Assembly (NCBI GenBank): GCA_004028795.1
Contig: SAIW01000007.1
Location: forward strand, 372,001-436,000
DNA from: Chitinophagaceae bacterium
Lineage (GTDB): Bacteria > Bacteroidota > Bacteroidia > Chitinophagales > Chitinophagaceae
Reading direction: 5' to 3'
DNA: 64,000 nucleotides
The notes beneath the pieces were generated by a model that worked only from the letters and a program-made list of their open reading frames with translations, made no database searches and was not told the origin of the DNA. Position numbers and translations under genes: made by a program. This document shows, one piece after another, positions 36,405-44,709 of this stretch; positions within the stretch are counted from its first letter, which is position 1, and each line of letters opens with the position of its first letter.

Positions 36405-36968
36405 CTACTTTACAATAATTCTTCCTAATTTCTGTAATGCAAAGAAGATAGTAGATAGTTGCATTGACTGAATAAACTCCTGCCTTTGTACCATATTAAC
36501 AAACTCGTCTAACTCAACTAACAAAACTTCTACATCTTCATCTATATCTAAGGGTTGATCAGGATAGAAAACACCACCCGTTGCCAGAAACATATGCATA
36601 ACATTTGTATTAGTGGTGGGATTAGGCGAAATTTTGCCCAAGTATTCAATACTGTCAAAACTGTAACCGGTTTCTTCCAACAATTCTCTTGCAATAGCAT
36701 CATGTAATGTGGCATCCGTTTTATCTACACAACCGCCAGGAAGTTCTGTTGCCACAACGTTTAAACCATGCCTGTAAATTCTCTCAAGAATTACTTTACC
36801 ATCCTTTGTAATAGCTACAGCTGTGGCATAATCGGGAAAGCCATATACATAAAATGGCTCAATAATGCTGCCATCAGGTCTTACACAAACATCGGCTCTA
36901 ACATCAACCCATTTATCTTTTAACAGTTGCTTAGACTCTTTTATCGTCCATCTTAATTCTTTAGCCAT
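36405..36968 (-). CDS. NUDIX hydrolase, second of a tandem pair (variant box)
   Basis: 187 aa, parallel to its neighbour (FPDYATAVAITKDGKVILER). The box reads GGCVDKTDATLHDAIARELL then EETGY: it keeps the core RELLEE metal site but has one extra residue and no Glu at the usual early position. Activity is still likely; specificity may differ from its partner. Its ATG overlaps the DinB-family stop by one base (TAATG). Confidence 0.85.
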   Translation of the reverse strand: MAKELRWTIKESKQLLKDKWVDVRADVCVRPDGSIIEPFYVYGFPDYATAVAITKDGKVILERIYRHGLNVVATELPGGCVDKTDATLHDAIARELLEETGYSFDSIEYLGKISPNPTTNTNVMHMFLATGGVFYPDQPLDIDEDVEVLLVELDEFVNMVQRQEFIQSMQLSTIFFALQKLGRIIVK

Positions 36969-37489
36969 TACCAGTTATTCCTTTCTCTTAATGAAACAAT
37001 GTGTGCAGTATGATGCTTGCTATGCCATGCATACATTCCTAACAGAAACCATAAACTCATTTGCCTGCCATGTTCGGGGTGAACAACATTTCTTTTATAA
37101 TCTTCTTCAGTTAAATCTTTTATAGTTGCATACCATCGTTGGTGTAATGCATGCAATAATGTTATGGAAATATTTATGGGCACCAAATCATTATCAGGCA
37201 AAGCTGCCCATTTCTTTTCTTCATAAGGTTTTATAGTTGGGTTATCTTCTGTTAAACCTAACTTGAAGCGGATATATGCATTCATGTGGCTATCTGCAAC
37301 ATGATGTACTAATTGCTTCACCGTCCATCCTCCATCTCTGTATGGAGTGTTTAATTGATGTTCATCTAAATTCTGAACTGCATACTCAATTGCCTGTGGT
37401 AATAATTTTATATCTAATAACCATTTATCTCTTTGCTCTTCGGAGTAGGGTTGAGGTTCATATTTGCCGATGGGGTAACGTGCGTCCAT
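36968..37489 (-). CDS. DinB/YfiT-family putative bacillithiol S-transferase
   Basis: 173 aa, four-helix DinB fold with the three metal-binding His: KQLVHHVADSHMN (about residue 60), and YAWHSKHHTAHI near the C-terminus. The start YPIGKYEPQPYSEEQRDKW is characteristic of the YfiT/BstA group, which can transfer bacillithiol to electrophiles or act as a metal-dependent hydrolase. The genome carries bshB1 at 54290, so bacillithiol is plausible in this organism. It lies in the fbp operon between the ABC ATPase and the NUDIX pair. Confidence 0.88.
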   Translation of the reverse strand: MDARYPIGKYEPQPYSEEQRDKWLLDIKLLPQAIEYAVQNLDEHQLNTPYRDGGWTVKQLVHHVADSHMNAYIRFKLGLTEDNPTIKPYEEKKWAALPDNDLVPINISITLLHALHQRWYATIKDLTEEDYKRNVVHPEHGRQMSLWFLLGMYAWHSKHHTAHIVSLRERNNW

Positions 37490-37523
37490 GTAATTTGTAA
37501 TTAGGAATTAGTAATAAGAATTG

Positions 37524-38288
37524 TTATATTTCTTCTCTGATTGATTTGCCTGTTAATTGAATAAACACATCTTCCAGATTGGCTTTCTTAACTTCTTTCG
37601 GTCTTTCAAAACCTGATGCAACTAAATCATCAATTAATTTATCCGGACTGGCAATTGCAATAATTTTTCCGCTATCAATTATCGCAACTCTATCGCATAA
37701 TACTTCTGCTTCATCCATATAGTGCGTAGTAAGAATAACTGTTGTTCCTTCATTACGAATATCTTTAATCAATTCCCATAAATTTCTTCTTGCCTGAGGA
37801 TCTAAACCTGTTGTAGGTTCATCCAAAAAAATAATTTTAGGTTTATTGATTAACGTTGTTGCAATAGAGAAGCGTTGTTTTTGCCCGCCACTTAATTCTT
37901 TAAATTTTGCTTTTGCTTTATCTCTCAGATTTACTTTATCAAGCAATTCGGCAGCATTAACTGATTGGTTATACAGCCCGGCGAATAAATTAATCAATTC
38001 AATTAAAGTTAAGCCCGGATAAAAGCCGCTTGTTTGTAACTGAACACCGATTACTTTTTTTATGTTATTAGGGTTGGTATCTAAATTAAAACCATCAACA
38101 ATTACTTCACCGCTTGTTTTGGTCCTCAGTGTTTCAATAATTTCTAAAGTGGTTGATTTACCTGCACCATTCGGCCCTAATAAACCAAAAATTTCACCCT
38201 GTATTACTTCAAATGAAATGCCTTTTACTGCTTCAAATGTTCCGTATTGTTTCTTTAAATCTTTTACTGATATGATAGCGTTACTCAT
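37524..38288 (-). CDS. ABC transporter ATP-binding protein
   Basis: 254-aa single ATPase domain: Walker A GLLGPNGAGKSTT (about 34-46), signature LSGGQKQRFSIATTL, Walker B KIIFLDEPTTGLDP. The long C-terminal DLEDVF-type tail (NLEDVFIQLTGKSI) is seen in drug/lipid exporters of the CcmA/NatA class. No permease lies next to it in the window, so the partner is elsewhere or follows another gene. Two bases separate it from the upstream hypothetical. Confidence 0.93.
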   Translation of the reverse strand: MSNAIISVKDLKKQYGTFEAVKGISFEVIQGEIFGLLGPNGAGKSTTLEIIETLRTKTSGEVIVDGFNLDTNPNNIKKVIGVQLQTSGFYPGLTLIELINLFAGLYNQSVNAAELLDKVNLRDKAKAKFKELSGGQKQRFSIATTLINKPKIIFLDEPTTGLDPQARRNLWELIKDIRNEGTTVILTTHYMDEAEVLCDRVAIIDSGKIIAIASPDKLIDDLVASGFERPKEVKKANLEDVFIQLTGKSIREEI

Positions 38289-38290
38289 AA

Positions 38291-38776
38291 CTAAAAATTT
38301 ATTACCAAACCTGCCTGTTTATTACCAATGCCAATACCTACCTGGGTTTTAGCATATCTGTCATTAAATAAATTAACTGCCTTAGCTAAGTTAACCTGCC
38401 CTTTTAATATTAAATAACCGCCGGTTATAGTACAAGCTAAACCACTACCTGCAGTTATCCACCCAGCAGTTTTATCGCTGCCGTTGGTTGCCATAATAAT
38501 TCCTGCAGTAGTTGCTAATGTACCTAAAGTAGTAAAAATATTACCCCACACTTTATTACTTTGATGCTTTTCGTATAAAGCAATTAGGTCTTTGTCTAAA
38601 GTCTTATAGAACAGGTATTTAAATTCCTGACTGCCACGATACAAAGTATCATGATAATAAATTGAATTAGGTTTTTGTGTAGGCACGAAAACCATTTGCT
38701 TTGGCTCAAGCCTTAATTGTGCTTTTACGCTAAAGCTTATACAGCCAAGAATAATTATCAGTATTAAATGCTTCAT
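38291..38776 (-). CDS. Exported hypothetical protein
   Basis: 161 aa with a signal peptide (MKHLILIIILGCISFSVKA-Q). A polar region rich in Tyr follows, then two hydrophobic stretches (about residues 82-95 and 105-123) with Gly- and Thr-rich faces and a final GIGIGNKQAGLVINF, which could be a hairpin-like or barrel-terminal segment. No family is recognised. It is co-transcribed between fbp and the ABC ATPase with spacings of one and two bases. Confidence 0.7.
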   Translation of the reverse strand: MKHLILIIILGCISFSVKAQLRLEPKQMVFVPTQKPNSIYYHDTLYRGSQEFKYLFYKTLDKDLIALYEKHQSNKVWGNIFTTLGTLATTAGIIMATNGSDKTAGWITAGSGLACTITGGYLILKGQVNLAKAVNLFNDRYAKTQVGIGIGNKQAGLVINF

Positions 38777-38777
38777 A

Positions 38778-39791
38778 TTATGCTTCTTTCAAATAGCTTT
38801 CTAATTCATTCATCATATCAGTACTTCCTATAAACAGAGGAGAACGTTGATGCAATTCAGTTGGTACAATATCTAAAATTCTTTGTTTACCATCTGTTGC
38901 TTTGCCACCTGCCACTTCAACAATAAATGCGAAAGGATTGCATTCATACAACAATCTTAGTTTACCCTTCGGTTTACCTGTAGTACCGGGATACATAAAA
39001 ATGCCACCCTTTAATAAATTTCTGTGTACATCTGCCACCATACTGCCTATATAACGTTGTGTATAAGGGCCACCATTGGTTTTATCTTTCTTTTGGCACA
39101 CATTAATGTATTGCTGAACACTTTTTTCATATTGAAAAAAGTTACCATGATTAACAGAATAAATTCTTCCTGATGGCGGACATTTAATATCAGGATGACT
39201 TAAACTGAATTCACCAATGCCCTGGTCTAATGTAAAACCATTAACCCCTCTTTTAGTTGCATATACCAACATGGTTGATGAACCGTAAACAATATAACCG
39301 GCAGCTACCTGCCTGTTACCTGCCTGTAAAAAATCGGCAGCAGTACAAGGTGTGCCTACTTTACTGATACGGCGATAAACACCGAATATGGTACCTATAG
39401 AAATATTTACATCAATATTGCCGCTGCCATCCAACGGGTCGAATAACACAACATATTTACTGTTGTTACTAACTTCATCATCAAAAACTACAACCTCATC
39501 TAATTCTTCACTGCCAATACCTGCACAACTAATACCATGTTGTAATACACCCATAAACTGATTATTGGCATAAATGTCAAGCTTTTTTACATCTTCTCCC
39601 TGTACATTTATTGTGCCTGCATCGCCTAAAATATCAACCAATCCTGCTTTGTTTACTTCAACATTTACACGTTTGGCAGCCAAACCGATATCGCGTAATA
39701 AACTACTTAATTCACCTGTTGCAGAAGGAAATGCACGTAATTGCTGCAACGTAAATTCATCTAACGTTAAAATCTTTCTATTCACTATCAT
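38778..39791 (-). CDS. fbp: Fructose-1,6-bisphosphatase, class I
   Basis: Gluconeogenic phosphatase. Metal site DPLDGSGNIDVNISIGTIFG (about residues 117-136) and the Tyr/Arg-rich substrate region YIGSMVADVHRNLLKGGIF are intact; 337 aa is full length. It heads a six-gene minus-strand unit (fbp, hypothetical, ABC ATPase, DinB, two NUDIX) with spacings of a few bases. A TATCTTTA sequence at 39815-39822 may be its -7 element. Confidence 0.96.
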   Translation of the reverse strand: MIVNRKILTLDEFTLQQLRAFPSATGELSSLLRDIGLAAKRVNVEVNKAGLVDILGDAGTINVQGEDVKKLDIYANNQFMGVLQHGISCAGIGSEELDEVVVFDDEVSNNSKYVVLFDPLDGSGNIDVNISIGTIFGVYRRISKVGTPCTAADFLQAGNRQVAAGYIVYGSSTMLVYATKRGVNGFTLDQGIGEFSLSHPDIKCPPSGRIYSVNHGNFFQYEKSVQQYINVCQKKDKTNGGPYTQRYIGSMVADVHRNLLKGGIFMYPGTTGKPKGKLRLLYECNPFAFIVEVAGGKATDGKQRILDIVPTELHQRSPLFIGSTDMMNELESYLKEA

Positions 39792-39814
39792 AAGCAGAAA
39801 TAAATCGTTTGCTG

Positions 39815-39822
39815 TAAAGATA
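39815..39822 (-). promoter_or_regulatory. Possible -7 element of fbp
   Basis: TATCTTTA on the minus strand, one mismatch to TAnnTTTG, 24 bases before the fbp ATG. Confidence 0.35.
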
Positions 39823-39883
39823 AGCGGGTAAAATAAATAAGAATTGTTTTTGTTACCGGCTTCTGTTTACCGTAGCATCGTCC

Positions 39884-39950
39884 CTGTAGCCTGTACTGAG
39901 CGAAGCCGAAGTATCGCACCTTCCTACCGGCAGGCAGGCACTTGTACGTT
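39884..39950 (-). repeat. Dispersed repeat family A, copy 7 (composite, interrupted)
   Basis: The same composite as at 24561: CTGTACTGAGCGAAGCCGAA, GTATCGCAC (39911-39919), then an insert CTTCCTACCGGCAGGCAGG (39920-39938), then CACTTGTACGTT (39939-39950). The insert is the reverse complement of the one at 24601 over its core CCTACCGGCAGGCAGG and lies two to three bases away in repeat coordinates. Confidence 0.8.
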
Positions 39951-40056
39951 TTATTATCGCTCAACTTTTCATTACCACAAATACATCCCTACATTAAGGG
40001 ATTTCGTAATTTAATTATGGCAACCACTTTTACAGCATAAATAAACAGCTCAATTC

Positions 40057-40326
40057 ATGAAACTTTTTTCAACCTTAAAACAAACTTTAGTTATAGGTAT
40101 TACTGCATCTGCATTATTAAGCTTTACAGTTATTCGTCCGCAACATACTATGTTCGGTAAAGATTTTAATGCTGCTAAAGATTATACCTGTTGTAAAAAC
40201 GGACAGTTATATGTGCATCATTTTTATGAACAAAAAATATTCTGGATTTCAACTGATGCAGGTTATGTAGAAGAATCTGTTGGTGCTGTAGATGCAGAGG
40301 GTTGCAACATTGAATGTGAGCAATAA
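40057..40326 (+). CDS. Small secreted Cys-motif protein, copy 1 of a pair
   Basis: 89 aa, unknown family. An N-terminal hydrophobic segment (about 10-27) suggests export. Mature part: DFNAAKDYTCCKNGQLYVHH, then a Phe/Tyr-rich middle, a GYVEESVGAVDAEG and the end CNIECE. The gene at 40351 shows the same order, so the pattern F-x-x-x-x-DxxCCKN ... GY ... A-E-E/G-C-N-I-x-C-E is conserved between them. Four Cys at equivalent places could form two disulfides or bind metal. Confidence 0.75.
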   Translation: MKLFSTLKQTLVIGITASALLSFTVIRPQHTMFGKDFNAAKDYTCCKNGQLYVHHFYEQKIFWISTDAGYVEESVGAVDAEGCNIECEQ

Positions 40327-40350
40327 CTTCACAGTTTAAACTTTTACGAA

Positions 40351-40602
40351 ATGTCCAAAATGAAAATCCTTACGATTGCAGTTTGTGCCTTTTTCGTATT
40401 GTATGCATTAAGTTTTCTTACAGGGTTATCCGGCAAAAACTATTTGCCCAATAATGATTTTTCCTGCTGCAAGAACAAAAAATTAGTGCTGAAAAAATTT
40501 TATGTAAACAGATTCTTTGGTATTAAAGTAGGAACAGGTTATACAACTGATACTTTAAAAACTGCATCTGCAGAAGAATGCAATATTGTTTGTGAAGAGT
40601 AG
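40351..40602 (+). CDS. Small secreted Cys-motif protein, copy 2 of a pair
   Basis: 83 aa with a membrane or signal segment (about residues 4-24). It repeats the motifs of its upstream neighbour: NDFSCCKNKKLVLKKFY, FFGIKVGTGYTTDTL, and EECNIVCEE. Spacing to the first copy is 24 bases, so one operon and probably a tandem duplication with strong divergence outside the Cys/Gly positions. It is convergent with cutC, seven bases apart. Function unknown. Confidence 0.75.
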   Translation: MSKMKILTIAVCAFFVLYALSFLTGLSGKNYLPNNDFSCCKNKKLVLKKFYVNRFFGIKVGTGYTTDTLKTASAEECNIVCEE

Positions 40603-40609
40603 TAAGCCA

Positions 40610-41278
40610 TTATTTGTTTAATACAGCTTTTATTCTTTTTATTTCTTCCCCATCAGTTAATTCCATTTTTGTTAATGCCGATGAATGAAATTCTTTAGCC
40701 TTCGCATGTACTTTCAACTCCTGAATATTACTGCTTCTAACTCCGCCACCGGCAACGATAATGATTCTTTTTTTTGCAAGCTTTACTAAGTTTCCTATAC
40801 AGGCTTTGCCTTCTATGGCTGTTGCTGCCTGCCCACTGCTTAAAATTCTTTTACAGCCACAATCAATAATTTCTTCTAAGGCATTTTCTGCATGGGGTGT
40901 TCTGTCAAATGCTCTGTGAAAAGTAACTTCCATGGGGCTTGCCAATGTCACTAATTGCCTGGTTCTATCAACATCTACTGTATTATCTTTTTTTAATAAG
41001 CCTAAAACAACACCTTCAAAACCTAATTGCTTTGCCAGTTGAATATCATGTTTCATAATTTCAAACTCAGCAGCACTGTAAATAAAATTTCCGCTTCTGG
41101 GTCTTATAATCGGGAATACTGGGATAGTAATTTTTTGTTTAATTGTTTTCATTAAACCATACGATGGTGTAATACCAGCACTTTCATAATGCATACAAAG
41201 CTCAAGCCTGTCTGCACCTGCTTTGGCAGCTATTTCAGCAGAGCGGTAATTAAATACGGCAATTTCTAAAAGCATCAA
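40610..41278 (-). CDS. cutC: CutC-family protein
   Basis: 222-aa TIM-barrel protein of the CutC family, historically linked to copper homeostasis though biochemical function is uncertain. Seen: AGADRLELCMHYESAGITPS (about 20-39), PIIRPRSGNFIYS, TFHRAFDRTPHAENALEEII and ILSSGQAATAIEG. It overlaps the stop of the glycosylasparaginase gene by four bases, so the two are translationally coupled. Confidence 0.93.
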   Translation of the reverse strand: MMLLEIAVFNYRSAEIAAKAGADRLELCMHYESAGITPSYGLMKTIKQKITIPVFPIIRPRSGNFIYSAAEFEIMKHDIQLAKQLGFEGVVLGLLKKDNTVDVDRTRQLVTLASPMEVTFHRAFDRTPHAENALEEIIDCGCKRILSSGQAATAIEGKACIGNLVKLAKKRIIIVAGGGVRSSNIQELKVHAKAKEFHSSALTKMELTDGEEIKRIKAVLNK

Positions 41279-42294
41279 ATTAAGAATTTACTGTCTAATA
41301 ATTTATTGTAATCATCAGCGTAACAAACAGAATAATTGAAACCTTTCTGCAATGCATAAGCACCCACTTCGCCTTTTTTATTCAATGCAATAAAACAAAC
41401 CTGTATCTGTTTGCATTTCTCAATGCCTTTTGCTTTAATAATTCTTTCAACCGTTTTTTTACAAGCATCTTCAGGGTGTAAACCTTGCCTCATTAACTCA
41501 ACAACAGTATGAGAGCCTGCAATACGAATAACATCTTCACCTTGCCCTGTTGCAACCGCAGCACCTACTTCATTATCAACAAATAAACCGGCACCAATAA
41601 TGGGGCTGTCGCCAACTCTTCCACGCATTTTAAAACCTGCACCGCTTGTTGTACAACTGCCACTTAAATTGCCTTTTACATCTAATGCAATCATACCAAT
41701 GGTGTCATGATTCCATTCACCGTTTTCTAATTGTGCAGGAGCAAAAGGGCCATGACCACCTTCTGTTCTTTCAATATTTATAACAGGTTTATATTCATTT
41801 TTTTTCAACCAGTTCTCATAAGATTTTTTTGCATCATCGCTTAACTTTTGTTCTTCTAATGTAAAGCCTTCGGCAACCGCAAACTGTTGTGCACCGCTGC
41901 CTACCAGCATAACATGCGGTGTTTTTTCCATTACTTTTCTGGCAACGGATATAGGATGTTTAATACGTTCTAAAAAAGCTACACTGCCGCAGTTAAAATT
42001 TTCATCCATTATACTTGCATCTAATGTTACAAAGCCATCTCTGTCGGGGTTGGCACCTAAACCTACACAACAGTTTTGAGAACTTTCAGTAACCATTACT
42101 CCCTGTTCAACGGCATCCAATGCTCTGCCGTTATTCTTTAAAACATTCCATGCTGCTTTATTGGCTGCAATACCTGCATCCCATGTAGCAACTACTATGG
42201 GCTTTCTTATTTCAGTAAATGATAAATTATTTTTTTTGATAGATAAACCTGCTACACTTAATGAACTGAGTTGTAAGAATTTTCTTCGTTGCAT
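41275..42294 (-). CDS. N4-(beta-N-acetylglucosaminyl)-L-asparaginase family (Ntn hydrolase)
   Basis: 339 aa. A twin-Arg-like start (MQRRKFLQLSSLSVAGLS) suggests export. The body has WDAGIAANKAAWNVLKN and the autocleavage/nucleophile site HDTIGMIALD (Thr near residue 193) followed by DVKGNLSGSCTTSGAGFKMR and RVGDSPIIGAG, as in glycosylasparaginases, which cut the GlcNAc-Asn bond of N-glycopeptides; isoaspartyl peptidases are related. Divergent from a NahK-like kinase and coupled to cutC. Confidence 0.92.
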   Translation of the reverse strand: MQRRKFLQLSSLSVAGLSIKKNNLSFTEIRKPIVVATWDAGIAANKAAWNVLKNNGRALDAVEQGVMVTESSQNCCVGLGANPDRDGFVTLDASIMDENFNCGSVAFLERIKHPISVARKVMEKTPHVMLVGSGAQQFAVAEGFTLEEQKLSDDAKKSYENWLKKNEYKPVINIERTEGGHGPFAPAQLENGEWNHDTIGMIALDVKGNLSGSCTTSGAGFKMRGRVGDSPIIGAGLFVDNEVGAAVATGQGEDVIRIAGSHTVVELMRQGLHPEDACKKTVERIIKAKGIEKCKQIQVCFIALNKKGEVGAYALQKGFNYSVCYADDYNKLLDSKFLI

Positions 42295-42326
42295 GTGTTG
42301 ATGTATTTGTAAACATTAATACTCCA

Positions 42327-42410
42327 GTCATTTCGAGATTGGGTTCTCGCCCAACGAGAAATCTCAGTAAAGTTTAAAATGAGACTTCTCGGCATGAACC
42401 TCGAAATGAC
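42327..42410. repeat. 84-base palindromic element
   Basis: Perfect 11-base terminal inverted repeats GTCATTTCGAG (42327-42337) and CTCGAAATGAC (42400-42410), with internal GAGAAATCTC and GAGACTTCTC words. It lies between the divergent glycosylasparaginase and kinase genes. The size and ends suggest a MITE/REP-type element. Confidence 0.75.
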
Positions 42411-42466
42411 GTTACGCTTTCATAACTAATTAAAAGTAGGAATAAACTTTAATGTATTTTGCTTTT

Positions 42467-43504
42467 ATGAATGAACAATTATTCAGAAAGATTTGTGTTG
42501 CATATGGCTGGAGTGAACATGCTTTATATGAACCCTTGGGCAGTGGCTTAATTAACGGCACATGGAAAGTTATTACTGAAAAGAACGTGTATGTTTTGCA
42601 AGCCGTCAACAATCAAATTTTTAAAGAACCGAAGTTGATTGATGAAAACATAAAAGCTGTTACAAAGTTTATTTCAACTAATCATGCTGATTACCTTTTC
42701 CCTGCATTAATACAAACCACAACAGGAAAGACTTTGATTGAGTCAGCAGGAGTGTGGCTAAGGGCCTTTGCCTTTATAGATGGAACAAAAACTTTTACAA
42801 CCGTTAATACCAAACAACAAGCTTTTGAAGCTGCTTATCAATTCGGAAAATTTACTGCTTTATTGCATGATTTTAATACAGCCGAATTGCATATTGTATT
42901 GCCTGATTTTCATAACCTCTCTTTGCGTTATCATCAATTTAAAGAAGCATTACAACACGGTAACAGTAAAAGAATAAACGAAGCCAAAGAAGCCATTGCT
43001 TTTCTACAATCACAACAATATATTGTTGAAAAATGGACTGAATTCATCAATAATAAAGAAGCTAAACTGAGAGTAACGCATCACGATACAAAAATTTCTA
43101 ATGTATTATTTGATGAAGCAAATAAAGGTGTTTGTATAATTGATTTAGATACAATTATGCCGGGTTATTTTATTAGTGATGTGGGAGATATGTTGCGGAC
43201 TTATGTTTGTCCTGTCAGCGAAGAAGTAACTGATTTTGATAAAATAATCATCCGTAAAGATTTTGTACAAGCTATACAGGATGGCTATTTCAGTACAATG
43301 AAAAATGAATTATCTTCTTTTGAACAAGACTATTTTTATTTTGCATGTGCATTCATGATTTATATGCAGGCATTGCGTTTCTTAACCGATTATTTAAATA
43401 ATGATGTGTATTACGGCTGTAAATATGAATTGCATAATTATAATAGAGCATTGAATCAAATAAGGTTGTTGGAAAACTTTCAATCGGTTGTATCTTTGAT
43501 TTAA
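42467..43504 (+). CDS. Phosphotransferase, N-acetylhexosamine 1-kinase-like
   Basis: 345 aa from the ATG at 42467 (MNEQLFRKICVAYGW); an earlier ATG at 42452 adds five residues. Aminoglycoside-phosphotransferase fold: GSGLINGTWKV, the catalytic loop VTHHDTKISNVLFDEA (about residue 202) and metal-binding CIIDLDTIMPG. This signature is that of NahK-type kinases, which phosphorylate GlcNAc/GalNAc at C1. Divergent from the glycosylasparaginase, which would free GlcNAc-related products, so amino-sugar salvage is a reasonable inference. Confidence 0.82.
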   Translation: MNEQLFRKICVAYGWSEHALYEPLGSGLINGTWKVITEKNVYVLQAVNNQIFKEPKLIDENIKAVTKFISTNHADYLFPALIQTTTGKTLIESAGVWLRAFAFIDGTKTFTTVNTKQQAFEAAYQFGKFTALLHDFNTAELHIVLPDFHNLSLRYHQFKEALQHGNSKRINEAKEAIAFLQSQQYIVEKWTEFINNKEAKLRVTHHDTKISNVLFDEANKGVCIIDLDTIMPGYFISDVGDMLRTYVCPVSEEVTDFDKIIIRKDFVQAIQDGYFSTMKNELSSFEQDYFYFACAFMIYMQALRFLTDYLNNDVYYGCKYELHNYNRALNQIRLLENFQSVVSLI

Positions 43505-43517
43505 TTAAATATGTATT

Positions 43518-43733
43518 ATGGCAACAGTTACACTAAAAATTAATGAGAAAACCAATTATGGAAAGGCTCTTATGAAGTTAATTAAAATTGGTATTAATGA
43601 AAAAAAAGGAGTGGAGATAATAGAAGCAAAAAGCCCTTATAATCCTGAGTTTGTAAAAATGGTTAAAACAGCAGCAGCCAATAAAAAACGCTATCTTTTA
43701 AAAAATGTAGATGAACTATGGAAAAGTTTATAG
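43518..43733 (+). CDS. Antitoxin of a YoeB/Txe-type module
   Basis: 71 aa, short and basic, with a strand-turn-helix opening (ATVTLKINEKTNYGKALMKL) and an acidic-basic tail PEFVKMVKTAAANKKRYLLK. It overlaps the toxin gene by 16 bases, the normal layout for antitoxin-toxin pairs. The sequence is not a strong match to a named antitoxin family; the assignment rests on the toxin. Confidence 0.75.
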   Translation: MATVTLKINEKTNYGKALMKLIKIGINEKKGVEIIEAKSPYNPEFVKMVKTAAANKKRYLLKNVDELWKSL

Positions 43734-43999
43734 TTTATTTAACCCCGCAGGCGTTAGAAGATATTCAAAAACATAAAAAATTTGGCAATAAAACTGTTGA
43801 GATTAAAATAAAGAAAATCTTACAAGAATTAAAAGAGCATCCATACACAGGAACCGGCCAACCAGAACAATTAAAATATGATTTGAAAGGTTATTGGTCC
43901 CGAAGAATCAATCAAAAGCACAGACTAATTTATTCAGTAAATGATAGCACAGTTATAGTTGAGGTTATCTCTGCAATGGGGCATTATAACGATAAATAA
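43718..43999 (+). CDS. YoeB/Txe-family toxin
   Basis: 93-aa mRNA interferase-type toxin of the RelE superfamily: YLTPQALEDIQKHKKFGNK, KIKKILQELKEHPYTGTGQP and the catalytic-end block YWSRRINQKHRLIYSVNDST with the conserved Arg, His and Tyr. It is expected to cut mRNA at the ribosome when free of antitoxin. Confidence 0.9.
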   Translation: MEKFIVYLTPQALEDIQKHKKFGNKTVEIKIKKILQELKEHPYTGTGQPEQLKYDLKGYWSRRINQKHRLIYSVNDSTVIVEVISAMGHYNDK

Positions 44000-44017
44000 A
44001 AATATTACCTGATTACA

Positions 44018-44449
44018 TTAAGCTTTACCTGAATGCTCCAAACCATATTGTATTGCTTCTTCCAATACAGCAAGATTTATGTCTTTTAATGTTCTAAATC
44101 TTATACAATAACCTGTAACTTTTGCTTTGCCTATTTTCTCTGCATAATTTTCGGGTAAATAAGTTTTATCTTTTAAACCCATTATATACACCGAAATGCC
44201 CGTAGCATTTGTACTGATGCCTATTTGAAAAAATTCTTTTGTTCTGCCATCTGCGTATTGTATGGTAAATAATCCATAACCGATTGTCGGGTTAGCAACT
44301 AACTTACCTTTATCATCAATGCCGCTATCAAACCAAACTTTAGCTTTTGGTGATAGTTTCAACACTAATTGCTGTAAAGCTTTTACTTCCTCCTGCTTCG
44401 CTTCGGGTTGCGTGGCTAAATGGTTTTTTATTTGTTGTTGAATGGTCAT
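44018..44449 (-). CDS. DUF1801 domain protein
   Basis: 143 aa, with the DUF1801 layout (helical start, then IGYGLFTIQYADGRTKEFFQIGI and a late KVTGYCIRFRTLKDINLAVL). These small cytoplasmic proteins are widespread with no firm function. It is convergent with the toxin gene (18 bases). Confidence 0.75.
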   Translation of the reverse strand: MTIQQQIKNHLATQPEAKQEEVKALQQLVLKLSPKAKVWFDSGIDDKGKLVANPTIGYGLFTIQYADGRTKEFFQIGISTNATGISVYIMGLKDKTYLPENYAEKIGKAKVTGYCIRFRTLKDINLAVLEEAIQYGLEHSGKA

Positions 44450-44538
44450 TTGAAATTTATACAGGTAATATTAATCTAAATTATTGTATTGATTAGTAGA
44501 ATGATAATATTAATTCTGTTAGCTAAGTACAACAAAAA

Positions 44539-44561
44539 GCCGGGAAAGATTCTTGCCCGGC
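44539..44561. repeat. GC-rich inverted repeat
   Basis: GCCGGG / CCCGGC arms, 11-base loop, in the 260-base spacer between the DUF1801 and Zn-ribbon genes. No T-run follows. The rest of the spacer shows nothing else. Confidence 0.5.
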
Positions 44562-44709
44562 AATTATTCAGTTTACTCTCGTCTATTTTATAAAGAAGCA
44601 AAAAGGCTAATGTTGAGTGTAATATAATTGCATTGTTTAATTTTTTTGAAATGCAAAACTGGTGAGCTGCAGGTTTAAAAGTGTTGTTCTAAGTCAACGT
44701 TTTGGATTA

